DNA of 64,000 nt from Phycisphaeraceae bacterium (GTDB lineage: Bacteria > Planctomycetota > Phycisphaerae > Phycisphaerales > UBA1924): NCBI GenBank assembly GCA_019636675.1, contig JAHBXC010000007.1:20083-84082 (forward strand), in the 5' to 3' direction. Positions 42,586-51,592 of the stretch are shown in pieces. Each line of letters begins with the position of its first letter. Positions within the stretch are counted from its first letter, which is position 1. Under the pieces are notes generated by a model. That model saw nothing but the letters and a program-made list of their open reading frames with translations, did not search any database and was not told where the DNA came from. A program made the position numbers and the translations under genes.

Positions 42586-42804
42586 GGGGCGTCTACGAAA
42601 CAGTCGGGCGTCGTGCAAGGGTCTCGCGGGATTTTCGCGCGGTTCGGTCCGTCGTGCGCGAGAAGTCTTTCGCGACCGGCGTGAGGCGTTGACGCGCGAC
42701 TGCGGAACCGGGTGAACGGCGCACCGGGGAGGCGGGATGGACGATGTCGGCCCTTCGCAGACATCGGCGGCGGAGTGCCGTCACGCCCTACGGGAGGACA
42801 CGCC

Positions 42805-44694
42805 ATGCGTCGCAACCGCATCGAACGAACTCGGACGACAACCACCGGAGCCGCGGCCCTTCTCGCGTCGACGCTGCTGGCCTCCTCGGCGGGCATCGCG
42901 CAGAGCGCGAACACGGCGCACCTGGCGCGGGCCGATATGAACGCCGACGGGCAGATCGACTGGCAGGATCTCAACACCTTCCTCACTGCCTTCGCGGCGA
43001 GAGATCGACGCGCGGACATCGACGGCAACGGGCGCATCGACGACATCGACACCAAGCTCTTCATGAGCGTGATGGGCATGCGCCTGTCCTCGACCCCGAC
43101 TCCCCCTGCGCCCCCTGCCGCCCCGGCGCCCCCCTCGAGCGCGCCGCCGGCGGGCGATTCCAAAGCGGGCGGCGCGGCGCCCGCCCCGACGGGAGAATAT
43201 CGCACCGAGTTCGCATCGAACTCGCTGCGTTTCGCGCAGGGACAGCGCGAGATCCTGTCGCACACCGGGCCGGTGTATATGCCGCACCCCCAGAACGGCG
43301 CGCCCGGCCAGGTGAGCGTTGTTCAGGCGAGCAACGGCTTCGATCTGGTGGTGCGCGTGACCAACACGACGCGCCGCCCCCAGCGCGTGGGCAGCGTGGT
43401 CCTCGACGGGTTCCGTCTGGGCCAGGCGGTGACGGCGCGTGACTTCCGCGGCGCGGGCGCCGAGATCGCGCTCTCGGACGAGGGCGCCGGCGCGATGCGA
43501 TCGGGCGTGACCTACCCGAGCGGGTGGTACTCGCCGGTGTTCGTCGCGCACGACGAGGTGTACACGCTGGGTGTCTCGCTGCAGTACCCGGTGCTCGAGT
43601 ACAAGCACGAGGTGAAGTTCGGGATGGCGCCTTCCGGGTCGTTCTACCGGATGTTCATCGAGTTCAACCCGGCGCAGGGCGGCGTGGGCTACTCGAAGGA
43701 CGGCGAGATCAAGCCGGGCGAGACGCGCCAGTACGTCGTCTCGCTGCGCGCGCAGCCGCGGAACTCCGCGCGCTGGACCGACACGCTGCAGCCGTATCGC
43801 GAGTACTTCACGAGCGCGTACGGCGACACGAGCTATGTGCGCGACCCGCGCCCCGTGCACGCCGCCGTCATGGCGAGCCCGGGCGAGCAGACCCCCGACA
43901 ACCCGCGCGGGTTCCTGTTCAACGATCTGCGTCCCGATGTCCACGGCTTCGGCCCGTGGCTGAGCGAGCTGCGCGATCGCGCCGAGCTTGGGTGGGACCG
44001 CGTCATGATCTGGCGTCCGAGCGGGCTCCCCTACAGCGGCACGCGCAGCGTGAAGAACACCGGTTGCGGCATGTTCGACTTCGTGTCGTCGCTCGACTCG
44101 AACGAGCGCCTGCGCGACGCGTTCACCGAGCTGCCCCGCTTCAACAACCGGGCGCGCGACCTGGGCGTCTGGTGGGGCGACCCCCTGAAGGCGGAAGGGT
44201 CGCGCCGCGGCCCGCGCCTCAACCTCGACTCGGCGCGTGATCGCGAGGACGCGCTGCGCGAAGCCACTCGCGCGACCGGGCTCGGCGCTGAGATGGTCGG
44301 GCTCAACGACTTCAACAAGCTGCCGGCATGGCAGGCCTATGGCTGGCTGCGCGAGCTTCGGCAGGCGAACCCGGGCGTGACCTACATCACCTCGCCTGCC
44401 TGCGGCGACCTGATCCACACGCTCGCGCCGGCGATGCTCGTCGCCAACGCCCCCTCGTCCAGCCCCTCCACGGGCGTCGACACCCGCTTCTTCCTCGCGG
44501 ATTACCTCGTCCCCGGGCACGAGACCTGGGGCCTGATCCGCGTGGACCGGCTCGGCTCGCCGCACGACGACGGCATCCGCGACGAGATCTTCCGGATCGT
44601 GGAGAAGGGCTTCGTGCCGGTGGTCGTGCCGCCGCTGCAGATCGACCGGCGCGTCGTCGCCGAGGAGACCTGGCGCATGGGCGACGACTGGTAA
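42805..44694 (+). CDS. Secreted protein with N-terminal dockerin-like repeats and a large C-terminal domain
   Basis: A 629-residue exported protein. Signal LLASTLLASSAGIAQ is followed at once by two EF-hand-like repeats (DMNADGQIDWQDLNTFL and DIDGNGRIDDIDTKLFM), then a Pro/Ala/Ser linker (about 95-130). The large domain has DRVMIWRPSGLPYSG, a GVWWGDPL-like segment and late TIM-barrel-like stretches (VTYITSPACGDLIH and HETWGLIRVDRLGS). A glycan-active enzyme is possible but unproved. Placing dockerin repeats directly after the signal is unusual; they are normally C-terminal. GGGAGG precedes the ATG. Confidence 0.8.
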   Translation: MRRNRIERTRTTTTGAAALLASTLLASSAGIAQSANTAHLARADMNADGQIDWQDLNTFLTAFAARDRRADIDGNGRIDDIDTKLFMSVMGMRLSSTPTPPAPPAAPAPPSSAPPAGDSKAGGAAPAPTGEYRTEFASNSLRFAQGQREILSHTGPVYMPHPQNGAPGQVSVVQASNGFDLVVRVTNTTRRPQRVGSVVLDGFRLGQAVTARDFRGAGAEIALSDEGAGAMRSGVTYPSGWYSPVFVAHDEVYTLGVSLQYPVLEYKHEVKFGMAPSGSFYRMFIEFNPAQGGVGYSKDGEIKPGETRQYVVSLRAQPRNSARWTDTLQPYREYFTSAYGDTSYVRDPRPVHAAVMASPGEQTPDNPRGFLFNDLRPDVHGFGPWLSELRDRAELGWDRVMIWRPSGLPYSGTRSVKNTGCGMFDFVSSLDSNERLRDAFTELPRFNNRARDLGVWWGDPLKAEGSRRGPRLNLDSARDREDALREATRATGLGAEMVGLNDFNKLPAWQAYGWLRELRQANPGVTYITSPACGDLIHTLAPAMLVANAPSSSPSTGVDTRFFLADYLVPGHETWGLIRVDRLGSPHDDGIRDEIFRIVEKGFVPVVVPPLQIDRRVVAEETWRMGDDW

Positions 44695-44970
44695 GCGTTC
44701 GACCCGACCCGGTCCCGAACCCGGATCGAGCGAGACCCCGAGACACCAACCGGCCCCGCCTGTGCGACGCGTAACGCGTCTCGCGGGCGGGCGCCGTCTT
44801 TGCTTTCCGAACCATGCGTTCAATCCACCGGATCGTGCCGGACGAATCCGTACGCGAGGCGGGATTTCATCGGGTCTTTGCGAGGGTCGCAGCCGACCGG
44901 ACAATTTCCCCGTACATTGGAGCGGGCCCACGGAACGGGCCAGGACTCTTCAGAGAAAGGACCGCGAACC

Positions 44971-45336
44971 ATGCCTGAGAAGGAGACGCATGAGCTCGCC
45001 GGTGAGGGAGGGGCTCAGGCCCCGACCAGCCCGGAGGAGAAGTCGCGAACCCGCACTGCCACGGCCACGAAGCCGTCGCCCGCCCCGCCGAAGATCGACG
45101 AACTCCCCCCGTTCAAGGTTCTGCTGCATAACGACGAGGTCAACGACATGCTCGACGTGGTCCAGACCATCGTCGAACTGACCCCGCTGCGCAAGGACGC
45201 CGCGATCCAGCGGATGCTCGAAGCACACTCCCACGGCGTGTCGCTGCTGCTCACGACCCACAAGGAGCGCGCCGAGCTGTATCGAGAGCAGTTCCAGTCC
45301 AAGAACCTTGTGGTCTCGATCGAAGCCGGCGGCTGA
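44971..45336 (+). CDS. clpS: ClpS, adaptor of the ClpAP protease
   Basis: A 121-residue adaptor that delivers N-degron substrates to ClpA. The core VLLHNDEVNDMLDVVQTIVELTPL and a late LLLTTHKERAELYREQF are conserved. The N-terminal ~45 residues are a Pro/Ala-rich extension, longer than usual. ATG at 44971 follows GAAAGG. A rho-independent terminator lies 36 nt downstream. The transferase Aat, which makes N-degrons, is encoded at 63096 in the same window but not adjacent. Confidence 0.94.
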   Translation: MPEKETHELAGEGGAQAPTSPEEKSRTRTATATKPSPAPPKIDELPPFKVLLHNDEVNDMLDVVQTIVELTPLRKDAAIQRMLEAHSHGVSLLLTTHKERAELYREQFQSKNLVVSIEAGG

Positions 45337-45371
45337 CCCCGGCTCACAAGCCCCTTTGTTGTCCCTCAGGA

Positions 45372-45399
45372 CCCCTTGCAAGCCAGCGAGGGGTTTTTT
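45372..45399 (+). terminator. Rho-independent terminator of clpS
   Basis: An 8-bp stem (45372-45379 with 45386-45393, one wobble pair) encloses a 6-nt loop, followed by six T residues. Confidence 0.88.
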
Positions 45400-45602
45400 G
45401 TTGGAAGGCGCCGGCGCGTCCGGACGAGACGCGACGGGCGTTGATCTTTCCCCGCCCCCCCGGACCGTCGCCGGGCGACGCGCGCGCAAGCCCATTCGGA
45501 GCATGGGCTTGGGGCGAGGGCGATGAACGCCGATTCATCCGGTGTCGCGCTGATGCATCGCCCCTCGTGGGGGCGGGTCGGACGCGTCGGGAGCCGGAAC
45601 GC

Positions 45603-46082
45603 ATGATCCTTCGACTCGGTGAACTGATGGTCCGCCGCGGGCTGCTCTCGGAGCGACAGGTCGAGCGCGTCCTGGAGGTGCAGACGAGCACCGGGCGCCC
45701 CTTCGGTGAGCTGGCGGAGGAGATGTACGACCTGCACCCCCAGGACGTGGAACGCGTGTGGGCGGAGCAGTACGCCGCCGGCGCCACGCGCATCGACCCC
45801 CGGACCGAGCCGGTGGAGCAGGCGGCGATCTCGCTCGTCTCGCGTCGCCAGGCGTGGCAGTTCTCCTTGTTGCCCCTGCGGATCGAGGGTCGCGAGCTGG
45901 TGGTGTGCACCACGCAGGACAACCTGCCGCGTGCGCTTCGGTTCGTGTACCGGCGTCTCGAGCGCCCGGCGTCGTTCATGCTGTGCGATCAGAACGCCCT
46001 CGCCGAGGCATTGCAGAAGCACTACCCCATGACGGGTCAGTCGGCCGAATCGTGGTCCTCCCCGTTCATCCCGGCGGCGTGA
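45603..46082 (+). CDS. Stand-alone MshEN/GspE N-terminal-like protein
   Basis: A 160-residue protein opening RLGELMVRRGLLSERQVERVL with GRPFGELAEEMYDL, which is the repeated pattern of the N-terminal domain of type II secretion/T4P ATPases (GspE_N, MshEN). These domains bind the pilus platform, and some bind cyclic di-GMP. There is no ATPase domain behind it. ATG at 45603; the frame upstream is Pro/Arg-rich. It lies near pilT and a degenerate secretion ATPase on the same strand, suggesting a separated regulatory domain. Confidence 0.78.
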   Translation: MILRLGELMVRRGLLSERQVERVLEVQTSTGRPFGELAEEMYDLHPQDVERVWAEQYAAGATRIDPRTEPVEQAAISLVSRRQAWQFSLLPLRIEGRELVVCTTQDNLPRALRFVYRRLERPASFMLCDQNALAEALQKHYPMTGQSAESWSSPFIPAA

Positions 46083-46132
46083 GCGCGTCGAGCGGCGATG
46101 AACCGGCGCCTCGGGCGGCGAGTACCCGTCGG

Positions 46133-46405
46133 ATGCTGTTCATGGTCATCGAGCGATTCCGGTCGGGAAGGGCCGACGAGGTGGGCGAGCGGTTCCGCGC
46201 CCGAGGGCGCATGATCCCCGAGGGTTCCGGGGCGACCTTCGTCACAAGCTGGATGTTCGCCGACGGCTCGGGCTGCTGTCAGCTGATGGAAGCCGGGAGC
46301 AAGGAAGCCCTCGACGGGTGGATCGCGCACTGGCAGGACCTCGTCGAGTTCGAGGTCTGGCCGGTGATCCCCTCGCAGGAGTTCTGGGCCTCGGCCGGGG
46401 GCTGA
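46133..46405 (+). CDS. DUF3303-type small protein
   Basis: A 90-residue protein starting MLFMVIERFRSGRADEVGERFR with VTSWMFADGSGCCQLMEAGSKEALDGWI following. This is the dimeric alpha/beta-barrel-like DUF3303 pattern, with unknown function. An in-frame GTG at 46079 overlaps the preceding stop as GTGA and would add 18 residues; the ATG is preferred because family members begin MLFMV. It may be translationally coupled to the upstream gene. Confidence 0.75.
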   Translation: MLFMVIERFRSGRADEVGERFRARGRMIPEGSGATFVTSWMFADGSGCCQLMEAGSKEALDGWIAHWQDLVEFEVWPVIPSQEFWASAGG

Positions 46406-46620
46406 TGAGCGCATGCGAGTGCCAAGGGGGCCGGGGGGGCAGGGGGCTGGGAGTCGGCCACTTCGCCTAGCATCGCCCGAGCGGAACCGAGCTCCCCCCT
46501 GCGACGAATCGTCGTCCGGATCGCGGCCCGCGCCGGCGATGTTGTTTTTTCGCCGTTCCCTCATTGATTCGCGGCCAGACGCCGCCCGCTGTCCGAACCG
46601 TCCCCGGAGCCCCCTTCCCC

Positions 46621-47808
46621 ATGACGACCATGGACACCCGACACGCCGCGTCCACCCCTCAGGACAACACCGGAGGGTCTGGCGACCGTTCGAGCCAGTT
46701 TTCGATCGCCCAGAAACGCAAGACCGACCCCCACGCGACGCGGCTGGGCAAGTTCCTCCAGGCGTGCATCAAGTTCGGCGGTTCCGACCTTCTCGTGAAG
46801 ACCGGCCGGCCCCCGGTGATCCGGCTTCGCGGCAAGCTGCAGCCCCTCGACACCGACCCGGTGACGCCCGAGGAGTACGAGCAGATCGCGTTCAACATGC
46901 TCAACGAGGAGCAGATCGAAACGCTGAAGAAGACCGGCTCGGTGGACCTGGCGTACGACTACGACGAGCAGAACCGTTTCCGCGTGAACCTGTTCCAGTC
47001 GCGCGGGCGCCTGAGCATGGCGGCTCGTCTGATCACGAGCAAGATCCTTCCCTTCGAGAAGCTGCACCTGCCGGCGGTCATGTCGGACATCGCGATGCAG
47101 CCCCAGGGCATCGTGCTGCTGGCGGGCGTGACGGGGTCCGGCAAGTCGACGACGATCGCGTCGATGCTCGACTACGTGAACGAGCGCAAGCCCGTGCACA
47201 TCATCACGATCGAAGACCCGATCGAGTACATTTTCACCGACAAAAAGGCCACGATCCACCAGCGTGAGATCGGCATCGACGTGTCGGACTTCAAGATCGC
47301 CCTGCGCGCCCTGGTGCGAGAGAACCCCGACATCGTGCTCGTCGGCGAGATGCGCGACTCGGAGACTTTCGAGGCGGCGCTGCACGCGGCGGAGACGGGC
47401 CACCTGGTGTTCGGGACGATCCACGCGTCGTCGGCCTCGGAAACCTTCAGCCGCATCTACGACCTGTTCCCGGCCGAGGAGCGCGAGCAGGTCCGCAAGA
47501 TCCTGGCGTACCAGATGCGCGCGATCGTGTACCAGAAGCTGCTCCCGACGCTCCACGAGAACATCCATCGCATCCCGGCGCTCGAGATCCTGATCAACAA
47601 CGCGGTCGCGCGCAAGTACATCCTCGAGGGTCGCGAGGGCGAGCTCCACGAGGTGATCAAGTCGATCGAGGCCCAGAAGGCCGGCATGATCGACTTCAAC
47701 GGGTCGCTTGTGAAGTTGGTCGAGCAGGAATACATTCATGTTCGCACCGCGATGGAGGCGACCCCCAACGCCGACGAGCTCAAGATGCGCCTGAAGGGCA
47801 TCGGCTGA
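46621..47808 (+). CDS. pilT: PilT-type twitching motility ATPase
   Basis: A 395-residue retraction ATPase. Motifs in order: Walker A GVTGSGKST (169-177), Asp box HIITIEDPIEY (about 193-203), Walker B DIVLVGEMRD (237-246) and His box GHLVFGTIH (about 260-268). A ~35-residue low-complexity extension precedes the usual start (RLGKFLQACIKFGGSDLLVK). Type IV pilus retraction or a T2SS-like role is expected. No pilin genes are nearby; the next genes encode a related ATPase and a CvpA-like protein. ATG at 46621; a second ATG lies at 46630. Confidence 0.94.
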   Translation: MTTMDTRHAASTPQDNTGGSGDRSSQFSIAQKRKTDPHATRLGKFLQACIKFGGSDLLVKTGRPPVIRLRGKLQPLDTDPVTPEEYEQIAFNMLNEEQIETLKKTGSVDLAYDYDEQNRFRVNLFQSRGRLSMAARLITSKILPFEKLHLPAVMSDIAMQPQGIVLLAGVTGSGKSTTIASMLDYVNERKPVHIITIEDPIEYIFTDKKATIHQREIGIDVSDFKIALRALVRENPDIVLVGEMRDSETFEAALHAAETGHLVFGTIHASSASETFSRIYDLFPAEEREQVRKILAYQMRAIVYQKLLPTLHENIHRIPALEILINNAVARKYILEGREGELHEVIKSIEAQKAGMIDFNGSLVKLVEQEYIHVRTAMEATPNADELKMRLKGIG

Positions 47809-47814
47809 GCTGTC

Positions 47815-47834
47815 GGGGGCGGGGCCACCGCCCC
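47815..47834 (+). terminator. GC hairpin between pilT and the next ATPase gene
   Basis: A 7-bp GC stem (GGGGCGG/CCGCCCC) with a 5-nt loop lies 7 nt after the pilT stop. No U-tract follows, so it may only slow transcription. Confidence 0.35.
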
Positions 47835-47935
47835 AGCGCGTCGTCCATCCGAGCTGCAGACTTTCATCGGCCCGCGGGCCGCGACACCTGCGCCCCGCGC
47901 AGAAGGCCGGGGCGTCTTCGAGAGAAGTCGCCTTC

Positions 47936-49636
47936 ATGCTGACCAGCACGCTCTCCGACACCTCGCTCGCCCTCCTCGCCGTCGAGGCCCAGCCCATGTG
48001 GCTGGTCTCCTGGTGGAAGGCGGTCATCCTGCTGCTCCCCCTCGTCGGGTGGGGCTGGGTCGTCTCGGCGATCTACGACAAGGACGCCAAGCGCTTCTAC
48101 CTCGGGCAGAAGACCTGGAACATCGTCCATCTGGCCTTCGGCGTCGCGGCGCTGGCGGCGGGGCTGCTCATCCCGATCTTCTGGATCGGGCTGCCGGTCA
48201 TGGTCGTGATCCTCTTCGCCGACCTCGCCATCTACTACACCAAGCGCAACGCCGACGAGCGCGTCCCCGAGCCGGCCAAGTGGGACCTCAAGAAGATCCT
48301 CGCGTCGCGCAAGGGCTCTGGCGAGGACAAGGAGCTGGCCAAGCGCCAGCAGGGCGTCACGCTCAAGATCATCGGGCCCGCCGGGGCGCTGCCCGCCCCG
48401 GAGAAGGAGACGCCCGAGTACGAGATCCGCGCCGCCGCCGAGGACATCGTCGTGCGCGCCAGCGACGCACGCGCCTCTCGGTTCGAGCTCATCCAGGCCT
48501 CGCCCGACGCGTTCGCCTATTCCTTCATCGTCGACGGCGTGCGCAGCCAGCCCGAGGCCATCCCGGCCGCCAAGGCGGTCGCGATCATCGATTTCTGGAA
48601 GGGCGCCGCCGGGCTCGACGTCGCCGACCGTCGGCGCAAGCAGTCCAAAGAGATCACGATCGAGCAGGTCGGCGCGCCGCGCAAGCTCAAGCTCATCACG
48701 ATGGGCGGCTCGTCGGGCCTGCGCCTGACAGGCGTGCTCGACGCGACCAAGCAGGTCGCGCGCAAGCCCGAGGAGCTCGGCGTCCTCGAGGCCCAGAAGC
48801 CCGCCTTCGACGCGCTCGTCGGGGAGCACAAGGGCGTTGTCCTGCTGGCCGCGCCCTCGGGCCAGGGACGCACCAGCACCATGTACGCCTTCGTCAAGAG
48901 CCACGACGCCTACACCCTCAACGTGCAGACGCTCGAGCTCGAGGCCGAAGCGGTCATCGAGGGCGTGCGCCAGAACGTGTTCGATCCTTCGGTCGACGGC
49001 GCCGAGTTCAGCACCACCGCCCGCTCCATCCTGCGGCGCGACCCCGATGTCTTCGCCTGCGCCGAGACCGACGCCGCGACCTGCAAGGAACTCGCCAAGG
49101 CCGACCACGGGCGCACGCGCTGCTACCTGTCGCTCAAGGCGACCGGCGCGCTCCAGGCGATCCAGCTCTACATGAAGGCCGTTGGCGACAACCAGCTCGC
49201 CGGCGAGTCGCTCCACGGCGCCGTCGGCCAGCGCCTCGTGCGCCGGCTGTGCCCCAACTGCAAGGCGCCCTTCCAGCCCTCCCCCGATGTGCTGAAGAAG
49301 CTGGGCCTGCCCCCCACCGTCAAGCAGCTCTTCCGCAAGGGCGGGCAGGTGCTCGTCAAGGACAAGCCCGAGATCTGCCCCATGTGCCAGGGCGTCGGCT
49401 ATATCGGGCAGGAAGCGGTGCTTGAGATCTACCCCATCGACGCCAGCCAGCGCTCGCTCATCTCCAAGGGCGACCTCGCGGCGCTCAAGGCCTCGCTGCG
49501 CGAGAAGCGCCTCCCCAGCATCCAGGAAGCCGCGATGCGCAAGGTCGTCGAGGGCGTCACCTCGATCGACGAGGTCGTGCGCGTCATCTCGTCCGACCAG
49601 CAGCAGACCGCCGCCCCCAAGCGCCAGCCCGCCTGA
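47936..49636 (+). CDS. Membrane-anchored GspE/PilB-related ATPase with altered Walker motifs
   Basis: A 566-residue protein. The N-terminus has two hydrophobic regions (about 23-46 and 64-100), absent from soluble GspE/PilB. The C-terminal ~300 residues follow the secretion ATPase order, but Walker A reads APSGQGRTS (306-314), with Arg312 in place of the catalytic Lys, and the Walker B region reads DVFACAETDAAT (371-382) instead of the usual GEIRDxET. The zinc tetracysteine is intact (C439, C442, C481, C484). It may be a regulatory or structural pseudo-ATPase of a T4P/T2SS-like machine. CvpA-type gene follows 78 nt downstream. Confidence 0.82.
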   Translation: MLTSTLSDTSLALLAVEAQPMWLVSWWKAVILLLPLVGWGWVVSAIYDKDAKRFYLGQKTWNIVHLAFGVAALAAGLLIPIFWIGLPVMVVILFADLAIYYTKRNADERVPEPAKWDLKKILASRKGSGEDKELAKRQQGVTLKIIGPAGALPAPEKETPEYEIRAAAEDIVVRASDARASRFELIQASPDAFAYSFIVDGVRSQPEAIPAAKAVAIIDFWKGAAGLDVADRRRKQSKEITIEQVGAPRKLKLITMGGSSGLRLTGVLDATKQVARKPEELGVLEAQKPAFDALVGEHKGVVLLAAPSGQGRTSTMYAFVKSHDAYTLNVQTLELEAEAVIEGVRQNVFDPSVDGAEFSTTARSILRRDPDVFACAETDAATCKELAKADHGRTRCYLSLKATGALQAIQLYMKAVGDNQLAGESLHGAVGQRLVRRLCPNCKAPFQPSPDVLKKLGLPPTVKQLFRKGGQVLVKDKPEICPMCQGVGYIGQEAVLEIYPIDASQRSLISKGDLAALKASLREKRLPSIQEAAMRKVVEGVTSIDEVVRVISSDQQQTAAPKRQPA

Positions 49637-49714
49637 CCAGCCCCGTTCTTCATCGACTCCACCGCCGCGCACGGAGCGCTCGACGCCTCCGCCGGTTCCC
49701 GAGGATTCCCCATC

Positions 49715-51496
49715 ATGATCGTCAACATCCTCGTCATCGCCATCATCGGCCTCACCGCGTACATCTGGGCGTCGCGCGGCGTGTTCTCTGCCTTCCTCCA
49801 CCTCGTCTGCACGATCGTCGCCGGGGCGATCGCCTTCGCGATATGGGAGCCGCTGGTCTATGGCGTGCTCCTTGGCGTGCGCGACGACATCGCGTGGGGC
49901 GTCGGCCTGGCCCTGCCCTTCGCGGCGTCGCTGGTCGCGCTGCGCCTCATCGTCGATAAGGCCATCAAGACCAACCTGCAGTTCGACGACGCGACCAACT
50001 TCGTCGGCGGGCTCGTCTTCGGCGCCGCGTCGGGCGCGATCGCCACCGGCATCCTCGTGCTCAGCATCGGCTTCCTGCGCGTGCCGCCCAACTTCATGGG
50101 CTACGCCCCGGTCGTCTACAGCAAGGACGCCCCCGGCCAGCTCGTGCGCGGCGCGTCGCTGTGGGCGCCCACCGACCGGCTCGTCGCGAGCTTCTACGGC
50201 ATGACGAGCACCGGGGCGCTCGCCACCTCCACGCCCATGGCGCAGCGCGCGCCCGATGTCGCCACGCAGGCGGGCCTCGTCCGCTCGACCTTCGAGGGCT
50301 CCGGGCGCACGACCGCCAGCCCGTCCGATTTCGAGGTCCTGGGCCAGTACGAGGTCGCCGGCGCCAACCTGTCGGAACTGCTCACCGATTCCTTCTCGGT
50401 CGACGCGCAGGGCAACACCCTGCCGCAGCGCGTCGCCGATCTCGACGGCAACCCCTTCCCGGCGGGCTCGACGATCGTCGGGTACATGCTGCGTTTCAAC
50501 GCCGGCGCCAAGGAGAAGCAGGGGCAGTTCATCGTCGGCCCCGGCCAGATCCGCCTGCTCGCGCGAGGCCCCGGCGGCGAGGTGAAGCCGCTCGTCCCGG
50601 TCGCCTTCATCAACCAGAGCGACCCGCGCACGCTGGACTACAAGCGCTGGCGTTTCGACGGCGAGGGCGTCTACGCCGTTTCCGCCGGCGCCGCCGCCGA
50701 AGCCGTCTTCGGGTTCGAGTTCGTGCTTCCCCCCAACCACACGCCTGTTGACCTGCAGTTCCGCAACCTGCGCGCGCCGCTCGCGGGCCTCCAGGTCACG
50801 CCGCGCCAGAACCCGGCCCTCGCGTTCGCCAACCCGGCGGCCCGCGACCAGGGCCTGCGCACCTTCGCCCTTCTCGACGCGGTCGGGGTCAATGTCCGAG
50901 GCGTCGAACTCGAGCGCGACGAAGAAGTCGTGCGCGTGTTGGTCGAAGAGGGTCGAGGCGGGGCCGGCGGCGTCGCGGTGCGCGAGCTGCTGCCCTTCAA
51001 CGGGCAGTTCAACCGCTCCCTGCGAGGCGGGCTGGACGTCGACGATCGCAACCGCATCTTCGACGGGCGCGCCACCATCCCCAAGAGCAGCTTCTTCGAG
51101 GTCGGCCTGCTCGAGAACCTGCGCGTCGACTCCTTCGCGCGCACGCCCGACTCGCGCATCGTGCAGGTCGATGTCGGCCTGCAGAGCCGCCTGAGCGTGC
51201 TCGGGCGCGCTTTCCAGACCGCGACCGGCGTCGTGCCCCCCATGCTCGTCGACTCCCTCGGGCGTCAGTACACCGCGATCGGCTGGGTCTTCGACGACGG
51301 CAGCAACGTCGACATCCGCTTCACGCCCGGCAACCCCGTCCGCGGCGTGAGCGAGATCCCCACCCTCAGCCGCGCGCGCACCGACCAGCGCCTCATGCTC
51401 ATCTTCCGCGTGAACTCCAACGCCGAGATCCGACACTTCGCGCTGGGCAGCAAGATCATCGGCGACTTCGATCCCCCGATCACCGTCGGCCGCTGA
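49715..51496 (+). CDS. CvpA-like membrane domain fused to a large extracytoplasmic domain
   Basis: A 593-residue protein. The first ~140 residues form about four transmembrane helices in CvpA style (IVNILVIAIIGLTAYIWASRGV and LVALRLIVDKAIKTNLQFDD). The remaining ~450 residues have beta-rich segments (GSTIVGYMLRFNAG, KRWRFDGEGVYAVS, PVDLQFRNLRAPLAGLQV) with no recognised enzyme motif. CvpA proteins are normally ~160 residues. A matching domain seems to occur in related planctomycetes, from memory. The function is unknown; colicin V production and biofilm roles of CvpA should not be carried over. Confidence 0.72.
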   Translation: MIVNILVIAIIGLTAYIWASRGVFSAFLHLVCTIVAGAIAFAIWEPLVYGVLLGVRDDIAWGVGLALPFAASLVALRLIVDKAIKTNLQFDDATNFVGGLVFGAASGAIATGILVLSIGFLRVPPNFMGYAPVVYSKDAPGQLVRGASLWAPTDRLVASFYGMTSTGALATSTPMAQRAPDVATQAGLVRSTFEGSGRTTASPSDFEVLGQYEVAGANLSELLTDSFSVDAQGNTLPQRVADLDGNPFPAGSTIVGYMLRFNAGAKEKQGQFIVGPGQIRLLARGPGGEVKPLVPVAFINQSDPRTLDYKRWRFDGEGVYAVSAGAAAEAVFGFEFVLPPNHTPVDLQFRNLRAPLAGLQVTPRQNPALAFANPAARDQGLRTFALLDAVGVNVRGVELERDEEVVRVLVEEGRGGAGGVAVRELLPFNGQFNRSLRGGLDVDDRNRIFDGRATIPKSSFFEVGLLENLRVDSFARTPDSRIVQVDVGLQSRLSVLGRAFQTATGVVPPMLVDSLGRQYTAIGWVFDDGSNVDIRFTPGNPVRGVSEIPTLSRARTDQRLMLIFRVNSNAEIRHFALGSKIIGDFDPPITVGR

Positions 51497-51528
51497 TCCG
51501 CCCGCTGGCATAGACGTCGCCAACGACA

Positions 51529-51560
51529 ACGCCCCCGCGAGGATGTCCTCGCGGGGGCGT
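51529..51560. terminator. Bidirectional terminator between convergent genes
   Basis: A perfect 15-bp stem (51529-51543 with 51546-51560) with a minimal loop lies between the CvpA-like gene (+) and rplI (-). Only short T runs flank it on either side, but stem stability is very high. Confidence 0.8.
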
Positions 51561-51592
51561 TTCAGTTCTGCGTGACGCGACCGGCCGACCGA

